A DNA stretch of 64,000 bases from Stichopus chloronotus (taxonomy: Eukaryota > Echinodermata > Holothuroidea > Aspidochirotida > Stichopodidae): contig CM037842.1 in NCBI GenBank assembly GCA_021234535.1, forward strand, positions 26,739,808-26,803,807, given 5' to 3'. Shown piece after piece: positions 1 through 12,557 of this stretch (positions are counted from its first letter, which is position 1; each line of letters begins with the position of its first letter). Below the pieces are notes generated by a model. The model saw nothing but the letters and a program-made list of their open reading frames with translations, was not told the origin of the DNA and searched no databases. A program made the translations under genes and the position numbers.

Positions 1-3000
1 TTCTCTCAGTCTCGTTAGTATTAATAGCTATGAACTTACCCTGAACTAGGAGACTTATCCTCGAGTTCTACTGCTCTAGGGGAGTTGTTTCGTTCCCTCA
101 TACAACTTTGGTAACCAAGCAACCATAAATTGGCGCGATAAGTCAGTTCCCTGTTTTTCTGCACACTTGTCCAGCCGATGCTATACCTAGCTCTTGGAAA
201 AATTCATCGGAGAGGAACCTATACCACTCACAGTCTCATACTTCTTGGAAATTATCTGAAGATATATAGAAGGTAGGTTGAAAAAGTAATTGATAAAGCT
301 CCTTGTTGTAAAACAATGTCATAGCTTTAAAACAAACAAGTCACACGGTATTAATGTGCGTATATGTAGAGCAAGATTGTCTGTAGCAAAACTACGGAAA
401 ACCATTCGGGCCAACCGTTTATTTATTTAATTTTTTTCATTTCTGCGACTGTTTGTTTTAGTTTCTGAGACATTAAAGCTGGAATATGAGTTAAAAATCT
501 GTCACATCTTGCCGCTGAAAGTCAAATATGTTACATCCTCTACAAAAAAAAAAAAAACATTGTTTAGGCCACATGTTTGCATACATACATATTGATATTT
601 ATCTTTATTTTCATTTCAACTGTCAGTAATTGACGGCTATGCTTTCTGGTAGAGTCTGAATTTTGTACGGCCAACAAAAATGTCGAGACAATTTTCATAT
701 TCAGATATCTGGAAGATTAACGCACACTTCTCTTCCAGATTTTGTAACAGGTGATTTTTTTTTCCCCTACTTCCTCTTTCTCGAAACACTGGCGAAGAAC
801 GAGTGTAGACGACCCAATCGATTGCCAGTAAAACTCATATTCCAGGTTAAAAAAAAACATTATTTACTGAAGTCGTTTGTACTCGACAAATACGTACATG
901 ATATTGATAATGGATGCATGCTCGAACTGTTGATGATCCTTGTGTCAATTGACCGTCTGATCCTGGTGAGTAATTTTCAATACTTGGGCTACCATTCGGT
1001 TATGCCATGGTTTCCTCTTACAAGAATTTATAAGTGAAACATAACCATCACTAGACGAAACATACATACAAACCGAGTGCCAACGCGGTGTATACTGACT
1101 TGGCTTGCATGCACCCAATTGCAAGGATCGTATCTGGGTACCTCAGAACAACTTGAGCAATCAAAACAACAATAACAACAACGACAACAAAGTAAACTGG
1201 AAGAAATGAAAAGAGAACTCACAGAGACAAAAACCAAATGAAAACAAAAAATGGGAAAGAACAAAACATGAAAAAAGCAGAGGCGAAACAAAATGATTTT
1301 TTAGGAGGTTGACCAAAATGGTCTTCGATCCTTACAAAATAAATTCTCTTCACTTTGGATTATTACCTCTTATTCACTGAATGTAACTCGATCTTATCTA
1401 TACCATCGTTCATTAAACAGTCATTTGCCTCCATTTTTGTCTGCTTTCATATTCCATTTTGCCAAAATGTGTGTTACTTTGAATGTGGTTGCACAGTGTG
1501 AGATGTTATAAAAGGTGGTATTGTATCCCCAACGGTTCTCGTTTTTGCAACAATGAAAAAAAAAAGAGGCAGTAAAGTTTGACGGAACGTCTGCTTTTCA
1601 GATGCAACCCTATCTGCAGCAGATGTTCTCTCTCGCATGACACAATAAGTTTAAAGTTTATTTATTTTTCAATACTTAAGGTTTAAGCTATTTTTCAAAC
1701 TAACGATTTTGGTAACTCTTTGTATATACGTAATTTCTTTGAACATTTTCTAACAGGTGAAAATGATGTCACTCGAGGTAAACAAACGCCTCTCGCAGAA
1801 AATGTAAGCACAGTATTACAAGGTATGAAAGGTCAGGCTGGAATATAAGTTAAGTTACTATGTGATCAAATTGCACCTTTCTCTTTCATGGAGACCAATC
1901 TTTATCGGAAATAAGGGTAATCTTCACCAGCAGTAAATACGTCTTTGACGTTCAGCCGTCTATTGACGTATACGTGTATTGTCGTATACGAATAAGTCGT
2001 ATTGACGTATCACGTGAGTTAATGCTACCAATCTTTGCAATTCTGATCAGCAATGCGCAAGACTCGAAATGTTGTAGCTAAAGTTGTTGTTTCATTGCAG
2101 CAAAGAACAATTGCAAGGTGCGATAAAAAAAAAAAAACACACAGAACGATGATTTAAAGTCTTCAAAAATCTGTTCTGGAGTATATTGTTACATCTACTA
2201 ACCAACTTTATTGACAGTTCTGGAGTTTTGAATTATTTGGCAATGATCATTGATAGTAATTTGAATACTAAGAAAAATATATTAAAAAAAAAGAGAGAAA
2301 AACAATGATCAAAATAAGTTAGCGAAACCAAAAACGATTACTCATGAACGTGATTGATCATTTGACAATTCCTCAACAAAATCGAGACCGTTTATTGGTT
2401 GAGTTGTATCCATCGTTTCGAAGTCGTTTTCTCTGGTTCGATAACGCGCGGGATTTCTGGAAATAGTTCAATGAAGTTTTCCGTCTCTCGATGGTCAAGT
2501 GGTACTTTTGAGAGTTGTTCTGGATCCACGATAGCATACCCGGCTACGTGAGTTTGGGGATTTTAAATTCGCAAGTGATATTGCTATAAAGTCCCTGACC
2601 CGGTAGACTTAAGCCTTCCTAAAGTGAGAGTCGGCAACATCATTGTCAGTTCATGTACATTTCAGACTACTAGATGGCCTTTTTTATTTTCTCAACTTTA
2701 GGCTCGATCCGGTATTTAAGATATTCGAGTAGTTACCCCCTCTGTAACTTTGCGTTATAATAGGAGAATATGGGATGGTCTATCCTCGTGTTCGGGGTCG
2801 AGAATTAGCCAACGAGAGGCAACAACTTTGCCGAAATCTTTCAGAAGGTTATTCGGAAGGTGCATTTTCTTAGGCTTCGTATCTTTAACGTAATATGTCA
2901 CGGCCAACGAACAAGAATTCTTATGTCCTTTTTATAATTTTACATTTATACTGGAATAAAGAAATCAAAATTAAATCAATCAAATCAAAGCCAATGAGAA

Positions 3001-3600
3001 AGATTTTTAAGAGACGCGCGTAGTATTCTATAATCGGTTAGCCTAACATATAGGTTCACGTTCAAATGTACAGTGTTAAAATACACAGTACCAATATACC
3101 TTGTCTTTCTTAGGCGCTGCAAATTCTTGTTTTTTACCCAAGACTTCCACCTTTCGGCTTGTCTGTGACATGAACTGCTTCGAAATCCTCTTCTTGAACG
3201 GTAGCGACACAGTAGAAAACATAATGTTCGTCAAAATTTAAGATTTGTGAGAGATTGTGCAACATACGTGTGAATAAGGAAAAGTCAAAACACACTTTTT
3301 GTTTATGTACAAATGCTCTAGTTGCTAAGGCGTAATCAACGATGACGCGGTACGCGTACGCCAGTGACGGCAAAAGTATACTGCGCATCGACTAAATGAA
3401 CCAATAAACCTAAGTAATAGACCCCCTTGCATATGTGACGTCACAGTGATACAGTGAAGCGCCCTTCTTTGGAATAAACATGCTTTAACACATGCACGTC
3501 TGCACGTGCGGAGTCTCTGTCATTCGATCTACACCTGCTTAGCGTGCCAGTGTATACTGATTGTTTGTTTGCCTTACGCGTCCTTGGTTGTTGTTACCAG
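1..3600. other. non-coding flank, no gene recognised
   Basis: I see no convincing exon on either strand; the open frames here are short, low-complexity and unlike any family I know. Local items are a cluster of TGACGTAT-like motifs and their inverse around 1950-2010, and an AATAAA followed by an A/T/C-rich simple tail (about 2955-2995) that resembles the 3' end of a non-LTR retrotransposon. There is no recognisable reverse transcriptase upstream of that tail, so I do not call an element. Confidence 0.5.
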
Positions 3601-3608
3601 AGGCATCT

Positions 3609-3634
3609 ACACAGAAAATAATTATTTTCTGTGT
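3609..3634. repeat. perfect 26-bp palindrome
   Basis: The half-site ACACAGAAAATAA is followed directly by its exact reverse complement, with no spacer. It could extrude as a cruciform or bind a dimeric factor. It lies about 70 bp upstream of the first MITE-like element; no gene is attached to it. Confidence 0.85.
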
Positions 3635-3701
3635 ATTGGGTCTGGTTGTTACGTGACACAAAGGGAAAGCATGGAGATCCCTGCCTCAAAGCCGGTTAAT
3701 A

Positions 3702-4014
3702 GGCTGTTTTCGCAAACACGACGGAACCGCCGAAAGTACGCGAAATTAATCAGTTGTGACGGTATGTGTACTCGGACACGCGTGGTTCATTTGTACGGTT
3801 TCGCACTTTATAAACGGAGCGCTCAGGATGAAACATACCTAATAGCATGTGGTTACTGGTCGCGCGCACCAGTCTAGAACGAACGTTTATTTGCCTGAGA
3901 ACGGTTGTAGATTTCGCCAGGACGGAGGATATTCGCATGGTCACTATGGTGACTGTCCCATTTTGCACACTGCACACTGAATTCTACGTCCGCGTCCTGT
4001 TTGCGAAAACAGCC
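3702..4014 (+). mobile_element. MITE-like element, copy 1
   Basis: A 313-bp non-coding element with terminal inverted repeats: GGCTGTTTTCGCAAACA at the left and its reverse complement at the right. It is flanked by a perfect 5-bp direct repeat TAATA (3697-3701 and 4015-4019), which looks like a target-site duplication. No transposase is encoded; the open frames inside are chance. The second copy at 4087-4399 has the same length and lies in the opposite orientation. The superfamily is not certain from the termini alone. Confidence 0.8.
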
Positions 4015-4086
4015 TAATACTCCCATAGCGTGCTATAGCTAGGAATACAGCAGTCTCGTGTCTTCCTGATATAAAGGTAGGGACTA

Positions 4087-4399
4087 GGCTGTTTTCGCAA
4101 ACAGGACGCGGACGTAAAATTCAGTGTGCAGTGTGCAAAATGTGACAGTCACCATAGTGACCACGCGAATATCCTCCGTCCTGTCGAAATCTACAACCGT
4201 TTTCAGGCAAATTAACGTTCGTTCTAGACTGGTGCCCGCGGCTAGTAACCACATGCTATTAGATATGTTTCATCCTGAGCGCTCCGTTCATAAAGTGCGA
4301 AACTGTGCAAATGTACGACTCGTGTCCGCGTACACATACCGTCACGACTGATTAATTCCGCGTACTTTCGGAGCTTCCGTCGTGTTTGCGAAAACAGCC
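4087..4399 (-). mobile_element. MITE-like element, copy 2 (inverted)
   Basis: The reverse complement of the element at 3702-4014, with the same 313-bp length, the same GGCTGTTTTCGCAAACA termini and scattered substitutions. Together the two form a large inverted repeat with a 72-bp spacer, able to fold into a ~310-bp imperfect hairpin if transcribed. The flanks (gacta / aactt) show no clean target-site duplication, so this copy may have arisen by rearrangement or lost its duplication. Confidence 0.78.
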
Positions 4400-4406
4400 A
4401 ACTTTC

Positions 4407-4740
4407 GATTCAGGACGGTAGAGCAACAGGACGGAGAGTTCAGTTCGAAAGCACACGCACACTGCGTTACGTCCTGACATTTAAGGCGTTTCGTTTTTGA
4501 AGACGACGGTGCTTTAGAATGACATCATAGCAATGACGCGCGCATGCATTTACAAAGTTGCAAAGCTTTGTTAGCTTCAACACTCATCACTATATGCTGT
4601 AACAATGGTGAATGGCGAATCTACATGGACGAGGCAAATTACTATGGCAACACCTTAAATCGTTCCTAACTTAACAGGAGGGAAGGATTTTGGATTCTGC
4701 TCATGCGCGTTCCGTCCTCTTTGTCTACCGTCCTGAAATC
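4407..4740. mobile_element. second MITE-like element with ~25-29 bp inverted termini
   Basis: The left end (4407-4435) contains CAGGACGGTAGAGCAACAGG. The right end (4711-4740) is its imperfect reverse complement, containing CTACCGTCCTG. The interior is non-coding. It starts only about 8 bp after the previous element, so three inverted-repeat elements lie back to back. The short motif CAGGACG/CGTCCTG also recurs inside the neighbouring elements, suggesting a related family. No clear target-site duplication is seen. Confidence 0.65.
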
Positions 4741-6209
4741 AAATGGTCGCTATAGATTCATACTAGATGCTACAGAGGTTTTGCAGTGATGACACGTTGC
4801 CCAGGAGACGCAATTATCCGTCTTACCTGATAGAATACAAAACAACTTCACATAGTTTCTAGTCAATGTAAGGTTTGATTTTAAACAAATTGCAACAAAA
4901 GGAATTTTAGCAGAAATCGGTAATATAAAGTCACTCCATTAATATATTAAAAATCGACTTGAATCGACGTTTGGAATATGCCTCAGTTTCAGGCCCAAAA
5001 ATTCAAATTTCGAAAGGCGCAGAGAACAGGTTTAGTATCGACTTCCGTATAATCTTGAGGCCGTGTTGCTATGGTTATATGGCGCGGTCTGCGTGTCCTC
5101 TCGGGCAACCTTTTTTCCATCTTGTGTACTGTTTTCCGAAAATTTTGTCAGGTAAGTCATATTAGACATTACAAGATAGCTAAGAACTTTCTGCGATTAA
5201 AATAGTTCTTGAAAAGGTAGAGGTAGCTTAAGTAATGTGTTGCAATTGTAGGCCTACGAAGTGCATGTAGATGAACGAAGCTAACTTACAGGCGAGGCGT
5301 TACGTACGTTACCATATGAAGTCTAACTTAGCACACGGTACAGAACTTGCAAGTATTGTCCTAACGTTGGCCTGCACCTAATTGCTAGTATTTCAGGCAA
5401 ACGTTGAGATGAACCGACAGTAAATATGCTGAGATGTTGCTATCAACACGCTTGATACCCAAGGACAAAGCTTGTTAGAAAAAAAAATGGATAAAGGGTT
5501 GATGTGTTGACCTAGGCTTAGTCCTATAAGCTATACTGTACAGGCCTAGGCTACTTAGACTCACTAACGTAGCAACCAGTAAAGACTTAGGCCAAACATC
5601 GCACACTTTGTTTCAGAATCCGGTTTCCTAATTCCACTTTTGATATTCAACTTTCCGAAGATGCTTTACATCAATTTTTTTCTGGTCTCATGAACTTTTG
5701 GTATTTATTGTGATCCTCTTTCTGCCAATTCCTCATTTGTAACCTCGGTAGCTTAGGCCTAACGTTAAACTAGGCTAGTTACCCCGTGAGTGTTACTTTG
5801 ATCTATAACGTTAAGGTCTAAGAGAAAATAAGAGTCAGGATCCATGCTAATAACTGAAACATGAAAGTATTTTTTTTATTCGTTTAAAGATATATGAATC
5901 AAGTCGAACAAGGAACGGTTAGCCCACAGGACAAAGTGTATCTACCGCTAGTAGGGTTAAGCAACATGTATGGATGCTTGTAAGTGCCATCAGTATTAAT
6001 TTCATATTAAATTGATTAAAATTCCTCTGAGGAATAACGTTTTCCCGCTGTTTTGTTGAGTTTGCACATAGTTCCCGTGGATTTCTAAAACTTTAAACAC
6101 CCTCTGTTACTACTCACGTTTGTAGCTATTGCAGAATCTGTGATAACAACATAAACAATTGCATCAGAACTGTTGAAAGGTGTTAAAAATTTACAGAGCT
6201 GTGGACAAG

Positions 6210-6425
6210 TCACTTAATTTGGGTCAAGTCACAAGTCACTTAATGACAAACCACAAGTCAAGTCACAAGTCATATTTTTTCATTCAAGTCAATTCAAATC
6301 ACAAGTCACTTCATTTCATCCTTTCTAAGTCAACTCCATGTCTCAAATCAATTGACTACAGATCAAGTCACAAGTCATATTTCTCCAAGTTAGTGTCAAG
6401 TCACAAGTCATATAGCTCCTGTCAA
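6210..6425. repeat. AAGTCACAAGTCA minisatellite
   Basis: About 200 bp of irregularly spaced copies of tcaAGTCACAAGTCAt, with short variable stretches between them. It produces a spurious frame rich in SHKS. No coding support. Confidence 0.8.
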
Positions 6426-6767
6426 ATACTGTTTGTACCCCAACAGTTCTAATTTTCGGTATTTCATATGAACATTTCATGAGAATGCAGTCCCTGACAG
6501 AAGGGAGGCCGCCAATGTCATCGAATATTCACATTTTCCGAAGGGAAAGGAATGCATGCGATGGTGATGTGGTGTGTGTGTGTGCCCTTGTTTTCGGGAG
6601 GGATCGAGGACCGAAACAATAGATTTTAGGTCCTCTTTAGAAAATTCAATAGATTTCTCCGGTCCTCTCAAGATTAACAATAGACAGTCTATTGTTAAGG
6701 TTAGGGTTGAGGAAGAAAAAACAAAAGAAAGCACAATGAGGTCCTCGGAATGAACGGAAAACAAAGC

Positions 6768-6804
6768 TGTGTGTGTGTGCGTGTGTGTATGCGTGTGTGT
6801 GTGT
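6768..6804. repeat. (TG)n microsatellite
   Basis: A dinucleotide TG run with CG and AT interruptions, plus a shorter TG run near 6571-6583. It lies about 100 bp before the assembly gap. Confidence 0.9.
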
Positions 6805-6903
6805 AATTTATTGCAACGTACCGTAACTCTTTTTGTGTTTAATGTTATTTTTATTTTATGCAAATCATTATTGTGTTTTTCTTTTCCTCTGTGTACATTG
6901 CAC

Positions 6904-7003
6904 NNNNNNNNNNNNNNNNNNNNNNNNNNNNNNNNNNNNNNNNNNNNNNNNNNNNNNNNNNNNNNNNNNNNNNNNNNNNNNNNNNNNNNNNNNNNNNNNN
7001 NNN
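6904..7003. other. assembly gap (100 N)
   Basis: Exactly 100 N, the usual placeholder for a scaffold gap of unknown size. Order and distance across it should not be trusted. Confidence 0.99.
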
Positions 7004-7383
7004 TGCACTCAGCCAAATTGTAGGCGGCTATGAGTATGACAGTAACTCAGTTCACAGCTTAGGCTACCGTCAATTCCAGATGCACTAGAGGGTATAGGCT
7101 GATCGTTAAGTGTAGGCGTATATTCAACAAATGTAGACCTATACGCTTTTACTCTTGGCATGCAATGTCATGCTAATTACGTGTTTGTATTAACCTGCGG
7201 TAGCCTACGTCTATATGATGTAGCCTATATGAGCTTGATAACCGGAGTGTGTCCCTCAGTCCGACATGAAAGCTGTCCTGTTCACTATCAGGCTGATCAA
7301 TGATTCACTGTATGTACGTTCACAAGGGAGTGTCATCAGGGGGAGATTTGACTGAAATTTTAATTACTGCTAAAACAAAAAAG

Positions 7384-7550
7384 ACAAAAACTCATCACCC
7401 CAGACAGTCTCAATTCTCCCAACCACCTACCTCTAGTCCCTCCCTCAGCCTGTCTTACATTCCTCCACATGTGTAATCAAAACAATGGATCCCTGTGTAC
7501 GCTGTGAAATACGAGCTGCTCTGCATCTTTCGAATTTGCTGTCAATCTAA
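7384..7550. repeat. dispersed repeat, copy 1 (second copy at 26293)
   Basis: About 160 bp (containing CATCACCCCAGACAG, CTAGTCCCTCCC and GAGCTGCTCTGCATCTT) recurs at 26293-26460 inside an ABCG intron, at roughly 80% identity by eye and in the same orientation. It is non-coding. It is probably a short interspersed element; I see no A/B-box promoter, so the class is open. Confidence 0.75.
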
Positions 7551-9265
7551 GAGTACTGTAACTTAGAACCAGTTGAGAATTTTGCTTTCCGGGAGGTAAA
7601 AATATGGCTTAGGGTGATGCAATACAGCCTTAAAAGACCCATTAAATCCAGTGAAAATAAGCTGTTTATGGCTCAAAGATATGTCATTCCTTTACTGGGT
7701 GATTCCAGTTCAGTATCATTTACCTAGCAACGTTATTTAAATCAACTTATCCTTAGACAATTAAGGCCGCTCAGAACAATGCTTTGAATTCAGGTGTTTA
7801 GCCGCCAACATTTTCAGAGAAGGGGGCACAAAACTTGAAACGACTGTTTAATTGACATAAATGAAGACATTTGTCCCTGTTGTTAACAAGTTATCACATG
7901 CAAATGAACTCGAGTTTCCAGAAACAGACATAGATTACTTGTTGTGTTCTGAACACAACCTGGATGTTGTACTGTCATACGCGGCACCAAGGATCACCTA
8001 GGTGATAAAATATTTTTCCCTTGACGACTGGCAATGCTATTGCAGTACAGAAATCTCCTTACTCAAGCCGTAACGTGTCTGTAGCAGACGACAGATACCA
8101 TACTGTGTTTACTTTCTTATCATAGCAATCTCGCGTACGATACAAAAGATAGGTTACTGGGTAAGGCTGTATAGATGACTTGAAAGCGTCGCATCTCCTT
8201 CTTCTATTGACACGTCCCTGGTTACACGTACTTGCCCATGCGGAAGTATTACACGAAGTTTTTGATGGACTCTTAGGTTAAATAGCGGCCACATAACGAA
8301 AAATGCAATATATGTGACCAATGTCCACCAGTGAGGGCTAGTTATCAGGGCGAGACCAAAACACGGTTATTTATTAACGTAAGAATATTAAACCATGGCG
8401 ATCTCGTGTAGGCGGGTTCGTACTAACGCATCCAGAAACGCGTAGCGACCGGTTGCTATAAACAATCCCTACTAGGCTATCAAGTGTGAAATTATATTCC
8501 TCGCGTGGGACAATTTCAGTACGGGGCGGATATGTGTTCAACTTTCAAATATCGCGCTATAACAAGTGTCTGATTGGCTGATTAGAAATCGCACTATTGT
8601 CACCGGCTGAGGCGAATCATTATGCTCGAGCTGGACGTACGACACACTTCAGTATTGATACATAGTAATCACAAGTGTTCCGAATTTTACCGCTTTCCGT
8701 TTTCCCTGGTCCAAGGCCAGTTTCTGGGAGATATCATAACGCGACGTTCTCTTCCGTGAAACGCCAATGAAAAACAAAGATAAATGACCAGGCGGTTGTA
8801 CAACTCATTTCCCCGCTGTAACCTTGCAATTTGACTAGTTGTGGAATTGAAGTTGCATGTTGTAGATTTACCTTAAAATATTATGGGAATTAAGGTCACG
8901 GCTCTTAAACTATATTGTCATGTTTAAAAAAAAAACAATCGAGAAATACAAGAAGGATATTGGTGAAGTTGTGCTCGAGTGACATCAGAAGTTAATGATT
9001 ATACAGTGTACCATTTTGAAATATTTCTTCAAGACTTGATAACTTCCGAACCGAACATGCTATTGAGATATGGTTTTTTACCAATAAAGAGAGAAACATA
9101 TTCCCAATTTGCTTGAAGTGTCAATTTCCTTCAATGGCCAATTTGGACTTGTTAGGCTGGACGTTACTGCACTCTATACCAATAGTCCTCATGGGGTGGG
9201 GGGGGGGGACGTCCTAGCATGTCGGAAATTTCTTTCTGGTAACCGCAATGAGACGATTGTCAATT
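7551..9265. other. non-coding stretch, no gene recognised
   Basis: I find no exon-like frame with family similarity on either strand. There is a G-run at about 9198-9208. This is probably intergenic DNA upstream of the retroelement relic. Confidence 0.45.
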
Positions 9266-9269
9266 TCTT

Positions 9270-9690
9270 TTCGTCTCTTTAATGATTTGCTTTGAGACAC
9301 AACGTTTCTTTGTTTTATTTTAATGATAAATTATTAATTCAAAAGGTACTGCCATGGGAACCAGTGAATAGCTCCCTCTTACTCCATCTTTTCATGGCTG
9401 ACCTAGAGGAACTTTTCCTCGTTGGGGACAGTTTGAAACCCTGTTTGTATTTACGATTGATTGATGGTGCATTTTTTACTTGGAATCATGGCTTACATAA
9501 TTTGAATATTTTTTTGTTAGTTACCTCGCTGAATTCCACTCGTCTAATAAATCCACTGTTGAGAAATCCATGCACCTCTCCGATAGCATTTCTTGATACA
9601 TCTGTTCATTTGCTAGACGGCAAAATACAAACGTCGGTGTATTCCCGCAAGTCACAGTTACCTATATTTCAAAAGCTCCCACAAACGTAA
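9270..9690 (+). pseudogene. Penelope-like reverse transcriptase relic
   Basis: The sequence shows RT-core blocks in order. KGTAMGTS (codons from about 9342) matches the RT motif of Penelope-like elements. It is followed after a frame change by LFMADLEELFL, then LYLRLIDGAFFTWNHGL in the place of the catalytic YxDD/YIDD box, then SPIAFLDTSVHLLDGKIQT and SVYS. The GTAMGT block and the rest lie in different frames, the catalytic box reads LIDG rather than YIDD, and the flanking RT domains are missing, so the copy is dead. Downstream sequence to about 10400 may be further decayed element, but I cannot recognise the GIY-YIG endonuclease. A DIRS-like origin is less likely. Confidence 0.65.
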
Positions 9691-10770
9691 AGTATCTGTG
9701 CCAAAAAAAACAAAAACAAACAAACAGACAAAAAAACAGGATGTATCGGCGATCAGCGGCCTTTCCTGTGCTTAATCATTTGTTTGAATTGTAATTACCC
9801 CATTGTTACATTTATCAAGAACATTTCTGAGAACGTTTCCTCTATCCCGAGAGATTTCTTCCTCCGATGCAATGCTAGCAAAATTCCAGAAAATGTTCCC
9901 TTTACACTCACACATGATAGCGCAATCGGTTTCTAAGACTCATCAGAAGAGAATGACCCATTCTGTCTCCAAACAAGGAAGCCAGACAGATTTTTGCTGA
10001 CCAACCTGTTGTGGCTAGAGGAGACCCTCCCTTCACCGACGTCTTGAAAGGAGCAAATAATAATAAAAAAAAAAAAACACCACCAACCTCCAGAGCCATG
10101 GTAACGTTAAAGGCAGTAAAACAAGATGCAGACTCATGATCACTGATCCCACCATTCTTTCAAGTCCTGCTTGCATTATACTCACTCCTGGTTTTTCAAT
10201 TGTGATACCTCTCAAGTCACTTCTCATTATGCATACCATTTGTCCTGCTCTACAAAGCATCCACTAAACTTTGAGCACGGCTCAATTACCACAAAAGCAA
10301 TAACCAGCCACAAAAATCCCCCTCGATTCACTCTTTTGCTCCACACAGAGTGTTGACCAACCCATTGCACTTCGATTTTGTATTGTGCTCAGTACAGTGA
10401 CAAGGGCGAATTCTGTTTCATGTTGTAGTCAATGACAAAACTGTCACAGAACGTTTTTGTGGTCACTCTGGCAGTGTGGTAGCTCTTTAGGTGCATTTCA
10501 AGCTTACATTCACTTTCAAAGTGTATAGTCTAAAATAAGATCTTTTTGTCGAACAGTAATAACCATCATCGTTTGCCAAACTGCTTGACCGTCACTGAAC
10601 CATGCCAACTTTCATCACGTCTGGGTGAATAAGCAAATACTCCCTACATGTACGACATGTAACAGTTTCCTTCTGCCGTAAAGTTGCCGAATCTTCTATT
10701 CAACGTTAGCAGCTGTGACGACACTGCTGTGGGATAACGGCACCTTCCACTATCTAGCAATGACTTGAAG

Positions 10771-12091
10771 ATGAAGTTTAACCAAAGGAACGAAACTTTT
10801 TCATTTTTCTATGGGGAGGACTTCTTGGATCGGTTTTTACCTTCATCACCATGAACCTGTTTGCGGAGATGTCGTACATTCCTTCATCATGGAACGACTT
10901 ACTTGTAAATGTCGAGAAAAGAGGAAGTTCGCGAAGAGGGTTTTTCAGGAATGCGATCGGTGTATCTGATCGCTATGCGACAGATTTCCGCGTTACAGCT
11001 GCCCTATTCAGCGGACACACAAACTGGATTAACAGCAAACGCCTATATCGCACAGTGAAGTGTCCGAACATCAGAGCAGAGATGACCATTACTAACGCCA
11101 TGTGGAACGTCACGGCCACATCGGGTGCCGATATCGTCATGTTCGCCAGGGGAGGGGTCGAACGGGAGGGATGGGAACAGTTAATGGCAGCAAGACGTGA
11201 GGAACAGATATGGCTTTACTCGAGTGAAAGAGAGCATTTACCATTCCCCTCCAGTGCCAGGATCTCCCGAAAGTGTTTATACGGAATTTGACGTTTTAAT
11301 ATGACTTACGGATACCACAGGAATTCTGACATCTTTCAAGGGTTTGGCAAAGTTATTAGAAGGAAGACGGAATCCGATCCATACAAACCCATCGACGAGA
11401 AGCCGTCGAACTTTCCGCCGGTGGCGTGGATGAGCAGTCGAGATCACATGTACTGGAATCGTTCGGGGTTTGTACATGAACTTGTCGAATTATATTCAAA
11501 TCGATATGTTCGGGAAGTTAGGGGACGTCGTGCTTCCACGAGGCCGTAACCGTCGATGATGACAGCGTATCAATATTGAAAAGATACAAGTTTTATCTGT
11601 CTTTCGAAAATTCTTGTTGCAGCGATTACATCACGGAGAAATTCTGGGTCGCCCTGGCCTCTTACGAAGCCGTACCGATAGTGGTCGGACCACCCAAAGC
11701 CGATTACGAAAGGGTTGCCCCGCCAAAGTCGTTTATTTACGCAGACGATTTTGACTCCGTTGAAAGTTTGGCGAATTACGTCAACGATGTCTCGTCTGAT
11801 CCGGATTTGTATGACGAGTTCCACCAATGGAGGAGAGATTATGACGTCATCATGTATTCCCCCAGAGACATGCATCCGTTTCACGAAGATCGTAAAGTAT
11901 GCACGACGTTGAAATTTCTTCGTGACCACGCGTGGAAGAAGGACAGTCCTCTCAAGGGAATGGATCCCTACGGTAAAGGTTGGTTAAGAAGCTGCGCGTC
12001 CTGTGGAAAACATGACTGGCTGGCAGCTCATGACCTTAACTGTAGAACTTATTTACGGGAACTGGAGAGGAACGTTGATAGACCTCCCTGA
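10771..12091 (+). pseudogene. alpha-1,3-fucosyltransferase (GT10), intronless, frameshifted
   Basis: Known family members are Golgi type II membrane enzymes that transfer fucose from GDP-fucose to GlcNAc-containing glycans. The diagnostic GT10 block is clear: KRYKFYLSFENSCCSDYITE followed by KFW and VPIVVGPPKADY (about 11580-11710). Upstream blocks include MTYGYHRNSDIF (acceptor/donor region) and PVAWMSS. The frame is broken repeatedly. A hydrophobic anchor (LLGSVFTFITM) sits in frame with the body from about 10782 but has an in-frame TAA at 10779-10781 and no start; the nearby ATG at 10771 is out of frame. A TGA lies at 11289-11291. The frame changes again near 11490 and 11520. The last frame is intact to TGA at 12091. 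No GT-AG pairs explain these breaks, so it is a processed-looking or single-exon pseudogene, unless the assembly has several indel errors. Confidence 0.88.
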
Positions 12092-12557
12092 TTTGATTTT
12101 TATGAAACAAAAGTACAGTGGTTTCAAATCAATTAAACTATGTTTGATGCTGTTTTACACTTTTCTCTCGGTATTAAGTAAGAATATATATTATACGTGC
12201 CTATAGTTACTGAAATTGGGGCGGTAAAATTGGGGCGGTATCGTGGACTCATACGTGGACCACTGCCGATATGAAAGTCTGCCAAGATGTTAGCCATCTT
12301 AACAGAGTCGGCGCCAGGGTTTTAAAACTGTTGTGGGAAGGGGGGGGGGGGGCAAAACGAACTGCTGCTGGGCCAAAAGACTTCTGACCAACTCCCCTGT
12401 GGGTGGGCGTTCAGGCCGCAAAGTTTTCGGGAATCTAAGGTTTTAGGCTTAGCATATCTCTCGGTGAAAATTAAGGCTCAGGATAGGTTCATTTTTCCTT
12501 ACAACACACCATCCCTGTTTCACTTTAAAACCTTTTTAAAATTATTTAGCCAATACT
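12092..12557. other. spacer after fucosyltransferase, no gene
   Basis: Non-coding sequence with a short duplicated phrase (ATTGGGGCGGTA twice near 12218-12241) and a G-run at about 12340-12352. Confidence 0.5.

Noticed and set aside
663..1037. 124-residue open frame as a gene
   Set aside because: No homology recognised, low-complexity Phe/Leu stretches, no splice or start context.
3750..4351. Paired 75-residue frames as homologous small genes
   Set aside because: They are the same stretch of the two inverted MITE-like copies and have no coding character.
6477..7016. Long minus-strand frame across the gap
   Set aside because: It is open only because it spans 100 N and a TG microsatellite.
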